DNA of 64,000 bases from Segatella copri (GCF_026015295.1 NZ_JAPDUW010000001.1:3123501-3187500), one strand, 5' to 3'; shown: positions 8,057 through 16,221, numbered from the stretch's first letter. Made by a program: numbers and translations. Notes: generated by a model from the sequence alone, not told the origin.

Positions 8057-8356
8057 ATGCTCGGCAGACCTGCTGACTGCAGTGAGCAGACCTGCTGACT
8101 AGGCTCAGCAGAGCTGCTGAGCCTAGTGACAACTTTCCAGAAGCAGTCTCCTTGAACTCCATATTCTATCTCTTTGAACCTGATCAGACGTCTTCTTTCA
8201 CTTGCGCAGTCATATTCTTCAGCTTACGGAGCCGTATCCTTCGGTTAACGGAGCCGTATCCTTCAGCTTGCATAGTCATATCCTTCAAAATACTCAGTCG
8301 TCTCGTTTCGTTCACTCAGCCGTTTGCTTTAGCTCTTACAGGGCGTCTTGCTGGCT
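8057..8356. repeat. degenerate 22-bp tandem repeat array in a non-coding block
   Basis: The stretch 7942-8517 has no credible gene. From 8181 the DNA divides into eight 22-bp units (8181, 8203, 8225, 8247, 8269, 8291, 8313, 8335) with consensus near TnCnCAGTCGTATCCTTCAG. The two best units (8225, 8247) share the 15-mer CGGAGCCGTATCCTT. A second group in the same period, 8057-8122, has GCAGACCTGCTGACT-like units. Units 8123-8180 are too diverged to align confidently. Such arrays resemble the tandem-repeat intergenic elements known from other Bacteroidales; role unknown. Confidence 0.75.
8098..8127. repeat. 30-bp perfect palindrome
   Basis: ACTAGGCTCAGCAG (8098-8111) pairs with CTGCTGAGCCTAGT (8114-8127) across a 2-bp centre. 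It sits inside the 22-bp array and has no following T-run, so it is not a simple intrinsic terminator. Confidence 0.85.
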
Positions 8357-8450
8357 GCTATTATATCCTGAGTATTGCTCGGGACCAGGAACATTGGGTC
8401 CTTTTGTCTATTCTTGAACCGTATGCGAAGGTTCTGTATAATATAAACAA

Positions 8451-8489
8451 AAGAAGTCCGTGGACTTACACATTGTCCACGGACTTCTT
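8451..8489 (-). terminator. terminator of the flippase operon
   Basis: A 15-bp perfect stem AAGAAGTCCGTGGAC / GTCCACGGACTTCTT with a 9-nt loop, followed on the minus strand by TTTGTTTATATT. It lies 29 bp past the flippase stop. Confidence 0.85.
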
Positions 8490-8517
8490 GGAATATAATC
8501 TCAATGATTGGAATCTC

Positions 8518-9981
8518 TTACTTTCTAAAGTATTTTCCTACCACTGGCAGACTCTTTAATGGGAAATCCTTCTTCACGAGATAAGCGGCGAAGATGAGGA
8601 TGAGTACCGTATTGATGAGGCAGGCAATTCCACTGGAGAAGTATCTGTTTGCCTCGGTCATTCCTGCAAAGAGGATGAGGGCGAGAACCACATAAATCAT
8701 AATCTCTTTCACCGGATAGTTGATAGGATACTTCTTCTGACCCACAAAGTAGGAGAGAAGCATGGCTGTTCCATAACCTGCGAAACCGGCCCAGGCACAG
8801 GCGATGTAACCATAAACTGGTACGAAGATAACGTTGATGGCAATCAATACTGCACAACCGATGCCTGAGAAGTAAGCACCCCAGATGGTCTTGTCGATGA
8901 GCTTGTACCAGAAACTGAGGTTGAAGTAAACTCCCATCATGATTTCGGCAGCCATTACGATAGGCACTACCTTCAATCCATCCCAGTAGTCGCGACCGAT
9001 GATGTGGCGCAATACATCCAGATAACCTACCACCACCAGAAAAGCCAAGAGGGTGAAGATGACGAAATATTTCATCGCCGAAGCGTAAGTCTGTCGGTTG
9101 TCCTTATCCTTTGCCTTGCCGAATACGAATGGCTCGTAAGCATAGCGGAAAGCCTGGGTAATCATCGCCATGATCATCGCAATCTTGCTGGCTGCTCCGT
9201 AGATTCCGAGCTGCGTATGAGCATCGCCCTTCTCATAGATGTAAGGGAAGAGAATCTTGTCGGCTGTCTGGTTCAGAATACCGGCAATACCGAGCACGAG
9301 GATAGGCCAGCTGTAGCCCATCATCTTCCTGACGAGCACCTTGCATTCGCTCCAGGAGCATTTCTCGCCCATGAATCCTTCCTTCAGTTCCTTGTAGAAA
9401 CAGAAGGTGATGGAGGCGGTACAAACCAGGTTGATGTAGAAAGCATAACCCACATCGTGACCATCCATGATGACGTAGTAAACCAGGTTGAGCGCAATGT
9501 TCAGACCGATGAAGAGCAACTTGAAGGCAGCAAACTTCAATGGGCGCTTCTTGTATCTGAGGTAAGCGAACGGGATGCACTGGAAGGCATCAATAGCCAC
9601 GGTTACGAACATGGTCCATACATAAGCCGGATGGTCGGCGTAGCCCATCGCATCGCTCAAAGGCGTGATGAAGAGGAATACCAGGGCGATGAAGAGCAGG
9701 GAAGTGAAGCCCACCATGCTCAATACCGTGTGATAAACCTTTTCTGAGTTTTCTCCCTCCTTGTTGACAAAACGGAAGAAGGTGGTCTCCATTCCGTAGG
9801 TCAGGATAACGAGGAGTAATGCCGTATAGGCGTACATGTTGGTGATGACACCATAACCACCACTTGCGGCGCTAATCTTAGCCGTATAGAGTGGTACAAG
9901 CAGATAGTTGAGGAATCTGCCGATGATACTGCTCAAACCATAGATGGCGGTATCCTTTGCTAAACTTTTGAGGTTTGCCAT
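8518..9981 (-). CDS. polysaccharide/oligosaccharide flippase (MATE/MVF superfamily)
   Basis: 487 residues with about 14 hydrophobic segments spread along the whole length and an N-terminus (LAKDTAIYGLSSIIGRFLNYLLVPLYT) typical of Wzx/RfbX-like polysaccharide biosynthesis membrane proteins. It would move a lipid-linked glycan, possibly for O-antigen, capsule or a peptidoglycan-like precursor, across the inner membrane. There are no glycosyltransferase neighbours, so the substrate is not predictable. The stand-alone setting suggests a housekeeping paralogue, not a member of a capsule locus. The SpmAB-like gene ends 17 bp upstream, so the two are probably co-transcribed. Confidence 0.88.
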   Translation of the reverse strand: MANLKSLAKDTAIYGLSSIIGRFLNYLLVPLYTAKISAASGGYGVITNMYAYTALLLVILTYGMETTFFRFVNKEGENSEKVYHTVLSMVGFTSLLFIALVFLFITPLSDAMGYADHPAYVWTMFVTVAIDAFQCIPFAYLRYKKRPLKFAAFKLLFIGLNIALNLVYYVIMDGHDVGYAFYINLVCTASITFCFYKELKEGFMGEKCSWSECKVLVRKMMGYSWPILVLGIAGILNQTADKILFPYIYEKGDAHTQLGIYGAASKIAMIMAMITQAFRYAYEPFVFGKAKDKDNRQTYASAMKYFVIFTLLAFLVVVGYLDVLRHIIGRDYWDGLKVVPIVMAAEIMMGVYFNLSFWYKLIDKTIWGAYFSGIGCAVLIAINVIFVPVYGYIACAWAGFAGYGTAMLLSYFVGQKKYPINYPVKEIMIYVVLALILFAGMTEANRYFSSGIACLINTVLILIFAAYLVKKDFPLKSLPVVGKYFRK

Positions 9982-9997
9982 ATTAATTTGTTTTTTA

Positions 9998-11227
9998 TTA
10001 TCCGAAGAATAAATATGCTATAGCGATTGCTGCGATGACTCCTGCCAAATCGGCGAGCAAGCCGCAAGCCACGGCGTGGCGGGTATTCCTGATGCTTACG
10101 CTTCCGAAATATACTGCCAATATATAGAAGGTGGTATCGGTGGAACCCTGGAAGATGCAGCTCAATCTGCCCACAAACGAATCAGGACCATAGTTCTTCA
10201 TCGCCTCCAGCATCATGCCTCGTGCACCACTTCCCGACAGCGGTTTCATGATGGCGGTAGGTAGGGCGCCTACGAAATCGGCGTTCAAGCCGCATTGTTC
10301 TACCGACCACGAAATGCCTTGAATCACCATATCCATCGCTCCCGAAGCACGGAACACGCCGATGCCCACAAGGATAGCTACGAGATAAGGGATAATCTTT
10401 ACCGCAGTAGTAAAACCTTCCTTCGCTCCCTCGATAAATGCATCATAAACATTCACTTTCTTCCAGAAACCAGCCAGGATGAAGCAGAGGATGATGCCCA
10501 GGAGAATCATATTCGAAGCCAGGGTAGTAACTGTATTCATCGTATCCTTGTCCATCTGTCCGAATCCCCAGATGATGATGCCTACGAAGGCGCACATTCC
10601 CAATAGAGTAGCGAGCAATACCGGCTGCAGGATGTTGATGCGCTGCCAGAGCGAAGTGATGATGATTCCGGCAAGCGTAGCCACGAGCGTAGCCATCAGG
10701 ATAGGGATGAATACATCCGTAGGCTGGGCTGCTCCGTAGGAGGCACGGAAGGCAAGGATGGTGGTAGGGATGATGGTGAGACCTGAGGTGTTCAGAACCA
10801 GGAACATGATCATCGGGTTCGTTGCCGTATCCTTCTTCGTGTTGAGCTCCTGCATCTGCTGCATCGCCTTCAATCCTGTTGGTGTTGCTGCATTATCGAG
10901 TCCCAGCATATTCGAAGCGATGTTCATGAAGATGCTTCCCATCACCGGATGGTTCTTCGGAATATCGGGGAAGAGACGGGTGAAGACCGGGCTGAGTGCT
11001 CGTGCCAACACATTCACTACTCCCGCCTTCTCTCCAATCTTCATGATGCCAAGCCAGAGTGCGAGCACGCCCGTCAGTCCGAGAGAAATCTCGAAGGCAT
11101 TCTTGGATGAGTCGAAGGTGGAATCTACAATCTTCTGGAAGATAGTCGTATCTCCCATTGCCAATCCGATGAGTGCGAAGATGAACGCAATCACGAAAAA
11201 TGCTATCCAAATGTAATTTAAAACCAT
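9998..11227 (-). CDS. nucleoside-recognition (Gate) domain protein, SpmA-SpmB fusion type
   Basis: 409 residues, highly hydrophobic, with two Gate (nucleoside recognition) domains in tandem. The first contains SLGLTGVLALWLGIMKIGEK and PDIPKNHPVMGSIFMNIASN, the signature of SpmA-type proteins. The second contains GAKEGFTTAVKIIPYLVAIL and GSTDTTFYILAVYFGSVSIR of SpmB. In sporulators the two are separate spore maturation proteins; in Bacteroidetes the fused form is common and its role in the membrane is unknown. No sporulation function is implied. It lies between the DUF1016 gene and the flippase, all on the minus strand. Confidence 0.9.
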   Translation of the reverse strand: MVLNYIWIAFFVIAFIFALIGLAMGDTTIFQKIVDSTFDSSKNAFEISLGLTGVLALWLGIMKIGEKAGVVNVLARALSPVFTRLFPDIPKNHPVMGSIFMNIASNMLGLDNAATPTGLKAMQQMQELNTKKDTATNPMIMFLVLNTSGLTIIPTTILAFRASYGAAQPTDVFIPILMATLVATLAGIIITSLWQRINILQPVLLATLLGMCAFVGIIIWGFGQMDKDTMNTVTTLASNMILLGIILCFILAGFWKKVNVYDAFIEGAKEGFTTAVKIIPYLVAILVGIGVFRASGAMDMVIQGISWSVEQCGLNADFVGALPTAIMKPLSGSGARGMMLEAMKNYGPDSFVGRLSCIFQGSTDTTFYILAVYFGSVSIRNTRHAVACGLLADLAGVIAAIAIAYLFFG

Positions 11228-11244
11228 ATTCTGTTTATGCTTTC

Positions 11245-12357
11245 TTAATCGTTGTTATTGCTAGTGGAATTCTTTGCGGATTGCTCTTTCATTTCGAGTA
11301 AAGTTCGTTCATATACCTCTTGTAGCTGGTAACTTGCAACACCTAATGGAGTGGTAATGCCTCTTAAAGCCCACTCAACAACAGATGAATCTTTGTCTTT
11401 GCATAGCAGAATACCAATGCTAGGGTTATCTCCTTCGTCTTTTAAAAGTTCGTCGGCTGCTGCAACATAAAAGTTAAGTTTGCCAACAAACTCTGGCATG
11501 AAATCAACCACTTTTAGCTCAATCACAACATAACATTTGAGTTTGGTATGATAGAATACCATGTCGGGGAAGTATGATTTTCCACTTGGTGTGGTAAGTT
11601 CCATTTGTCGCCCAACATAAGCAAAACCTTTGCCCAGTTCGAGTAAAAAACGAGTAATGTTTTGAGCCAGCTTATCCTCTAGGTCCTTTTCCGAGAAGTC
11701 GCCAGCCATGGATAAGAAATCTAATTTATAAGGGTCTTTGAGCATCTCGTTAGCCAAGGCTTTCTGTGGCGCAGGGAGTGTGGACTCAAAGTTATTCAAG
11801 GCTTTTCCCTTTTGCTCATAAAGATGGGCTTCGATAATATGTTCTAACTCATTACGACTCAAATTGCCTTCAATCACTTGGTTGAGATAGAACATTGCCT
11901 CCAATATGGTCTTGCATTTTGAGACAATGACAGTCTGATGCCTCCAGGGTACACGAAGCAAAATCGCAGGCATAGGAACGCTAGTACTTTCTAAGGTTTC
12001 TAATTTTGTACCAGCTTGGTACAAAAATTCATTTTGCGAAGAATAGAAGAGATACCACTTGCGTATTTTATAAAGATTTGACCAAGAAAAACCTTCTACA
12101 TTTGGAAATGCAGAACGCAAGTCCAAACTAAGCTGTTTTATAAAATTAGTGCCCCACTTATATAGCTTTTGCTTGTTACAAATGTCTTCTCCCAAGCTCC
12201 AATAAAGCTTGTGCAACTCTTCATTGACTTTGATAGCCGCTTTGAGTTGGGCGATGCGAATACGACCTTTCAAATCGGAGAGCCACTTCACATAGTTGCT
12301 ATCCGACATAATAGATTCACTATTCACGAATTGGGGTATGCTATTCTTTTCTGCCAT
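11245..12357 (-). CDS. DUF1016 / YhcG-type PD-(D/E)XK nuclease family protein
   Basis: 370 residues. The N-terminal DUF1016 winged-helix region (residues ~15-170) has the family hallmark WSNLYKIRKWYLFY and PWRHQTVIVSKCK. The C-terminal nuclease region has YFPDMVFYHTKLKCYVVIELK, giving the D...ExK core of PD-(D/E)XK enzymes, and a tail with IGILLCKDKDSSVVEWAL. Family members are usually found in defence islands or mobile regions, and their activity is mostly unproven. It precedes the SpmAB-like gene by 17 bp. Upstream are two small TCCCTCA hairpins 33 bp apart. It appears intact. Confidence 0.9.
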   Translation of the reverse strand: MAEKNSIPQFVNSESIMSDSNYVKWLSDLKGRIRIAQLKAAIKVNEELHKLYWSLGEDICNKQKLYKWGTNFIKQLSLDLRSAFPNVEGFSWSNLYKIRKWYLFYSSQNEFLYQAGTKLETLESTSVPMPAILLRVPWRHQTVIVSKCKTILEAMFYLNQVIEGNLSRNELEHIIEAHLYEQKGKALNNFESTLPAPQKALANEMLKDPYKLDFLSMAGDFSEKDLEDKLAQNITRFLLELGKGFAYVGRQMELTTPSGKSYFPDMVFYHTKLKCYVVIELKVVDFMPEFVGKLNFYVAAADELLKDEGDNPSIGILLCKDKDSSVVEWALRGITTPLGVASYQLQEVYERTLLEMKEQSAKNSTSNNND

Positions 12358-12449
12358 ATCGTTTACTCTTCTGTTTTATTTGTTGCTTTTCCAAGCACGG
12401 GTGCAAAAGTACAATAAAAATTTCGCATAGCGTGGTTAAATACAGAAAA

Positions 12450-12501
12450 ATCCCTCAGAGAGGGAGGATTTTGATGAATTTTATCCCTCAATGAGGATTT
12501 T
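12450..12501. repeat. two short hairpins with 33-bp period upstream of the DUF1016 gene
   Basis: TCCCTCA at 12451 and at 12484, each followed by a GAGG-type return arm (TCCCTCAGAGAGGGA; TCCCTCAATGAGGA) and GGATTTT. The 33-bp period and TCCCTC core recall the ATPase leader at 6196-6273. Confidence 0.5.
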
Positions 12502-12513
12502 TTGCAAAAAACT

Positions 12514-12544
12514 TTTGTTCTTTCAAACATTATTCGTATATTTG
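12514..12544 (+). promoter_or_regulatory. canonical Bacteroidetes promoter for the RNA at ~12550
   Basis: TTTG (12514-12517), 19 bp, TATATTTG (12537-12544). This matches the TTTG-N19-TAnnTTTG consensus, with no ORF starting downstream for 500 bp. Confidence 0.75.
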
Positions 12545-12549
12545 CCGAT

Positions 12550-12860
12550 GATTCTGAGTAAGAATCACGACATAATGGAAAAGGCGCATACTTAGCGCTT
12601 TGTTCTTGACGGATTGAAACTTCGCAAACTTCATGCATTGTCAGAACATAGCAACGGTAGGTGCTCTCGGGATGTGTTAATTCACATCCCTTTACTGGTA
12701 TGGCTTATTGCGTCAAGGCGATAGGTCTATATCCGTATGGGGAAAAGTGTATACATATCGGCGTGGGCTTCGACGTTGCTCGTTCAACAATGCAGGGCAA
12801 TGCGAAGGCCTCAATCCGTGGGACGAGTGACAGGTAAGTTCCCACGCTTTTTTATTTTGC
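12550..12860 (+). ncRNA. candidate structured non-coding RNA, ~300 nt
   Basis: A free-standing transcription unit with a canonical promoter just upstream, no supported ORF, several strong pairings and an intrinsic-type end. Pairings visible are CTTGACG (near 12606) with CGTCAAG (near 12711); the perfect hairpin GGGATGTG/CACATCCC (12669-12690); GGCTTCG with CGAAGGCC around an inner GTTGCTCGTTCAACAATGC region; and a closing stem GCGTGGG / CCCACGC followed by T6 (near 12850). No RNase P, tmRNA or SRP signature motif was found (no GAGGAAAGTCC, no tmRNA tag ORF, no GGAA-tetraloop helix 8). A diverged 6S-like RNA or an undescribed Bacteroidales RNA are both possible. The exact 5' and 3' ends are estimates. 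Confidence 0.55.
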
Positions 12861-13015
12861 CGAAACCGAAATCTTAACCCGCCAAGTCTCGGGAACACCT
12901 GGCAAAATGATAATATACCAATGAAACAGAACGATTTTTACTACTTTTGTTAAGCCGAAATCAAGAAATTTCGCTTATGAACCATTATGGACTTGATGGT
13001 TTCAAATAGAATAAC

Positions 13016-13023
13016 TATCTTTG
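13016..13023 (+). promoter_or_regulatory. -7 box for the 13060-15723 cluster
   Basis: TATCTTTG, 37 bp before the ATG at 13060; the -33 region is not canonical. Confidence 0.6.
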
Positions 13024-13059
13024 TCCCCGACATTTAATAACTTTAAAATAGAATAGCGT

Positions 13060-13665
13060 ATGAAACATGTAAATGCTTATCCTTTTGTTGGTAAGGATTA
13101 CGAGAAAGGATTCTTGAATAGTGGCAAGAAAGTGTTGTTGTTAGGACTAAGCCATTATAATGAAGAAAATGTTGGTGCTCCTTGTCACCATACATTTACT
13201 CAAGAAATTGTGGACGGTTTTGTAAGTGGTGAAGATGCCTCTTTCTATAGAGGCTATACTAGCCAAACAAAGGCTTTGTTGAACAGGGAAATATCTGTAG
13301 ATGATAGAGAATGCGTTTGGAATCAACTTGCTTTTTACAATTTTATTCAGTTCAATATAGCAAGACCAGGTGTAAAGGATACTTCTGACGAGTTTAATAG
13401 CTCTGTTTCGGCATTCAAGGAAATTCTTGAAGAGTTGAAACCTGATGTTATCATAACTTGGGGTTATGGTCTCTTCAATAGACTTTATCCTCTTGGCGAG
13501 AAAGATGGTGAGAAACTGTTTCTGGCTAATGGTGATGAGGTTTATACTCGTTGGTTTAGCACTGGCGGCGAAGATAAGGCTCTTATGATTCGCCAGCGTC
13601 ATCCTTCTCGTGGATATTCTTGGCGAGAATGGGCTAAGGTTTATCAAGATTTGTTTGACAAATAG
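13060..13665 (+). CDS. uncharacterised protein, possible uracil-DNA-glycosylase-like fold
   Basis: 201 residues, no signal peptide or membrane segment. An early hydrophobic strand KVLLLGLSHY, a middle LKPDVIITWGYGLFNRLYP and a late RQRHPSRGYSW follow the order of motif positions in the UDG superfamily (active-site loop, central strand, HPS-type loop). No clear catalytic GQDPYH motif is present, so enzymatic activity is uncertain. It is first of three same-strand genes with 6-12 bp gaps, followed by a zinc-ribbon membrane protein and a TonB-C protein, suggesting a joint but unknown role. Fold assignment is an inference from motif style. Confidence 0.75.
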   Translation: MKHVNAYPFVGKDYEKGFLNSGKKVLLLGLSHYNEENVGAPCHHTFTQEIVDGFVSGEDASFYRGYTSQTKALLNREISVDDRECVWNQLAFYNFIQFNIARPGVKDTSDEFNSSVSAFKEILEELKPDVIITWGYGLFNRLYPLGEKDGEKLFLANGDEVYTRWFSTGGEDKALMIRQRHPSRGYSWREWAKVYQDLFDK

Positions 13666-13671
13666 AAATGT

Positions 13672-14502
13672 ATGGATACAAAGCATAAACGTTGCCCCTA
13701 TTGTGGGGAGGAAATCCTTGCCGTGGCAAAAAAATGTAGATATTGCGGTGAATGGCTTGATGCTGACACAGAAAAGTCTATGACTCAAAAAGTAGATAGT
13801 ATAGAGCCTGAAGAGGCAAGCACCACAGTTGATCGTGAGGAGAAAACATCTTTCTGGCGAAAGTCTTGGAAGGTGCTTTCTGCTATACTTGTGGTAATTC
13901 TGTTTGTTGGGATAAAAGTAGGACTGAAAGAAGGGGGCAGAGAGCTTGTGAAAGAAGCAGCAAAAGCACAAACTACAAAAGGTGATACTTTATCTGACGA
14001 AGCACAAGAAGTATATGCATTTAAAATGCTGAAAGAGGGTGATGACTATTTCTGGTATTTGACGGATGGAGGTGATAATGTGTACGTTTATGACGATGAA
14101 ACATCATACGAGGATTTTGTCTTTCCTGCAATTGTATCAGGCGAGTTGAAAAGAAGATTGCTTCTGATAATGGAGATGAAGTATCCTAGTAAAACGTTTT
14201 GGCATTCTGCAGAGTGTGAACGTCATACCGTTGATGCTTTTAACCAATATGGAAGCTGCGTGATGGAACTTCCGATGAAAGAACGGAAGGAATTGGATGG
14301 CGTGGATATAACAGAAGTGATAAACAAAGCATATTACGATTGGAATCCTTTTCTGGTAAGAATCGTAGATAAGGGATATGGCTTCCAAACTTATTGCGTC
14401 AGAAAATCTCAAGAGTGGGATGGACAAAGGTTCGTAAGATTTTCGCGAGGAGAAAATGATGGGATAAAGATGGAAATAAATAGTACTAATGCTTTTCTAT
14501 AA
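13672..14502 (+). CDS. double zinc-ribbon membrane-anchored protein, unknown function
   Basis: 276 residues. Residues 7-27 contain two CxxC pairs (CPYCGEE and CRYCGEW) forming a zinc ribbon of the zinc_ribbon_2/DZANK kind. A linker follows, then a single transmembrane helix near residues 65-82 (VLSAILVVILFVGIKVGL) and a ~190-residue domain without recognisable motifs. Topology would place the zinc ribbon in the cytoplasm and the large domain in the periplasm. It starts 6 bp after the UDG-like gene and ends 12 bp before the TonB-C gene. This setting suggests a membrane complex, but no function is known. Confidence 0.8.
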   Translation: MDTKHKRCPYCGEEILAVAKKCRYCGEWLDADTEKSMTQKVDSIEPEEASTTVDREEKTSFWRKSWKVLSAILVVILFVGIKVGLKEGGRELVKEAAKAQTTKGDTLSDEAQEVYAFKMLKEGDDYFWYLTDGGDNVYVYDDETSYEDFVFPAIVSGELKRRLLLIMEMKYPSKTFWHSAECERHTVDAFNQYGSCVMELPMKERKELDGVDITEVINKAYYDWNPFLVRIVDKGYGFQTYCVRKSQEWDGQRFVRFSRGENDGIKMEINSTNAFL

Positions 14503-14514
14503 AAAAGGAAAATT

Positions 14515-15723
14515 ATGAAACATATTATTTTACTTATAGTAGCTTTGCTATGTATGGTTGGTAGCAATGCTCAAACGAGAAAGCCTCAAATGAGAAAAAT
14601 GGGGCAAACGTCTCAAACGGTTAAGGGTAAGACCACTTCTATGGGTAAGAAGAATAGAGGTGCAAGAAATAAAAAGTCGGTGGATTCAAATACACTGTTT
14701 TGGCAAAGACTTATTGAGAATGCTGCAAAAGAATCAGAACGCGAACGATATGAAATGACCGACAGAGGACGAGTCTTGAAAAATGTGAAGGAAAAATTTA
14801 GTGCATGGAATGAGATAAGAGAATTCGAGAAGACTACAGCTTACGAACAACGTTTACAGCAATCTTCAAAGTTTGTGTTTGACTCCATTTGCTATGACGC
14901 AATTAAGGATAGAATGGGGGAAAATTGGAGCTTGGATTTGGAAAAGTATAATGCCGACAAAGAATATTTTCCTATTACATGCAATTTTAATGAAATAAAA
15001 GCTACTGTATATGTATCTGTGCCTATAGCAGAAGCTCCACAATTTCAAAAGGATTTTAATAAGCATGGGGGATTTCAGACTGCAGAGCCACTACGTCGTT
15101 TTGGCAAGTTCGTTTATGTTCAGAATATGATTTGTCCGACCTCGATACTCGTAAATCGAAAGCCTTATTGGATTTGGCGTGGAGGCAATAGAGAAGGGTA
15201 TTATGGTGAAATAAATGATGATTTCTTCATAGATGCAGATACAGCAAAGGTAACGTATAAAGATGCCAAGCCTTTGGTCGTAAAATTTAATGATTTGGGG
15301 ATAAAAAACAAGTATCTTACAAATTATGTCTATGTCTTTAAAAAAGAGGAACATGTCAAGTCGATTATGATGCCTATAGATGGCAATTCGGAATTGGTTG
15401 ATACAGATAAAATTTACGAACAAGTAGAAGAAATGCCTTCATTCCCTGGTGGCTCTAATGCCTTATTATCCTTCATTGCGGCTAATCTCAAATATCCTGT
15501 AGTTGCACAAGAAAATGGAATCCAAGGTAGGGTGATAGTAAAATTTGTTGTCGATAAAGATGGAAGAATTACAGATGTTGAGATTACAAGAAGTGTTGAT
15601 CCTACTTTGGATAAAGAGGCTATGCGAATAGTCAAGGCTATGCCTAAATGGAAACCAGGGAAGCTTAAGGGAAACTGTGTTAGGGTGAAATATACTATCC
15701 CGATAGTCTTTGGACTTTCATAA
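14515..15723 (+). CDS. secreted protein with C-terminal TonB domain
   Basis: 402 residues. An N-terminal signal peptide (MKHIILLIVALLCMVGSNAQ) is followed by a basic low-complexity region rich in K, R, Q and T (residues 22-60), a middle region of unknown fold, and from ~305 a TonB-C domain. That domain has the Bacteroidetes signature EEMPSFPGGSNALLSFI, GRVIVKFVVDKDGRI and a final MPKWKPGKL...YTIPIVF. Unlike a true energy transducer it has a cleavable signal instead of an N-terminal anchor, so it may use the fold as a periplasmic binding module. A similar TonB-C module is in the gene at 47370-48197. Confidence 0.85.
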   Translation: MKHIILLIVALLCMVGSNAQTRKPQMRKMGQTSQTVKGKTTSMGKKNRGARNKKSVDSNTLFWQRLIENAAKESERERYEMTDRGRVLKNVKEKFSAWNEIREFEKTTAYEQRLQQSSKFVFDSICYDAIKDRMGENWSLDLEKYNADKEYFPITCNFNEIKATVYVSVPIAEAPQFQKDFNKHGGFQTAEPLRRFGKFVYVQNMICPTSILVNRKPYWIWRGGNREGYYGEINDDFFIDADTAKVTYKDAKPLVVKFNDLGIKNKYLTNYVYVFKKEEHVKSIMMPIDGNSELVDTDKIYEQVEEMPSFPGGSNALLSFIAANLKYPVVAQENGIQGRVIVKFVVDKDGRITDVEITRSVDPTLDKEAMRIVKAMPKWKPGKLKGNCVRVKYTIPIVFGLS

Positions 15724-15761
15724 AATATTCGAGTTTATAACTCTCGATTTACTTAGGGATA

Positions 15762-15800
15762 AATGGCAATCTTGGAGGGGAAATATCCAAGATTGCCATT
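15762..15800 (+). terminator. hairpin terminator of the three-gene cluster
   Basis: Perfect 15-bp stem AATGGCAATCTTGGA / TCCAAGATTGCCATT, then AGCCTTTTCC. It is 39 bp past the TonB-C stop. Confidence 0.8.
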
Positions 15801-15820
15801 AGCCTTTTCCTTATAAATTA

Positions 15821-15958
15821 TCATATAGAATCTTTATCCAACAAGAAATCAAATACGTCCATAAATACGATGCCGTCATCGTTTTGGTATTTCTTGATGA
15901 GGTCGCCTGTTATCACATACTTTATAAAACTATCGTCTATACGTAGCAAAGGTAGATA
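15821..15958 (-). pseudogene. short 3' remnant of an unrecognised gene
   Basis: A 45-codon open stretch on the minus strand, bounded upstream by a TAA and ending in TGA. It reads protein-like (LLRIDDSFIKYVITGDLIKK, then DDGIVFMDVFDFLLD). It has no start codon or ribosome site, so it looks like the tail of a lost gene. The gap 15801-16312 otherwise holds only the paired repeats at 15992-16085 and a promoter. Confidence 0.4.
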
Positions 15959-15991
15959 TTAGTCTCTATATTTACAATCATAACAGGAAAG

Positions 15992-16085
15992 ATTTTTGCG
16001 GATTTCCGCGGTTTTCTTTCACAAAAATAATACTTTTATAGATTCTGCGTAGTATTTTTGCGGATTTCCGCAATTTTCTTTCGCA
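15992..16085. repeat. two direct repeats carrying the palindrome GCGGATTTCCGC
   Basis: Copies of ~31 bp begin at 15992 and 16054 (62-bp step), each ATTTTTGCGGATTTCCGC, then two variable bases and TTTTCTTTC. The central GCGG-ATTT-CCGC can form a short hairpin or serve as an operator for the CDF gene that follows. Confidence 0.65.
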
Positions 16086-16221
16086 GAATTAACGGTTACG
16101 GCATGATATTTTAAGTTCGGTGATTTGTCGAATTCCATACTTTTCTCTCTTCGTCATCACATTATTCCCTATTCGTTATACTTTTTTAATCTCTCTTTTT
16201 ATCCGATTTCAGAAAAAAGAT

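Noticed and set aside
8057..8356. CRISPR array
   Set aside because: Units are contiguous and degenerate with no spacer-repeat alternation, and no cas genes are in the window.
8152..8559. ORF of 135 codons across the 22-bp array
   Set aside because: The frame crosses degenerate 22-bp DNA repeats (22 is not a multiple of 3), so the protein has no repeat logic, and it runs over a terminator into the flippase 3' end.
12363..12638. 91-codon minus-strand ORF
   Set aside because: No ribosome site or conserved-looking motif; it overlaps the promoter and 5' part of the proposed RNA.
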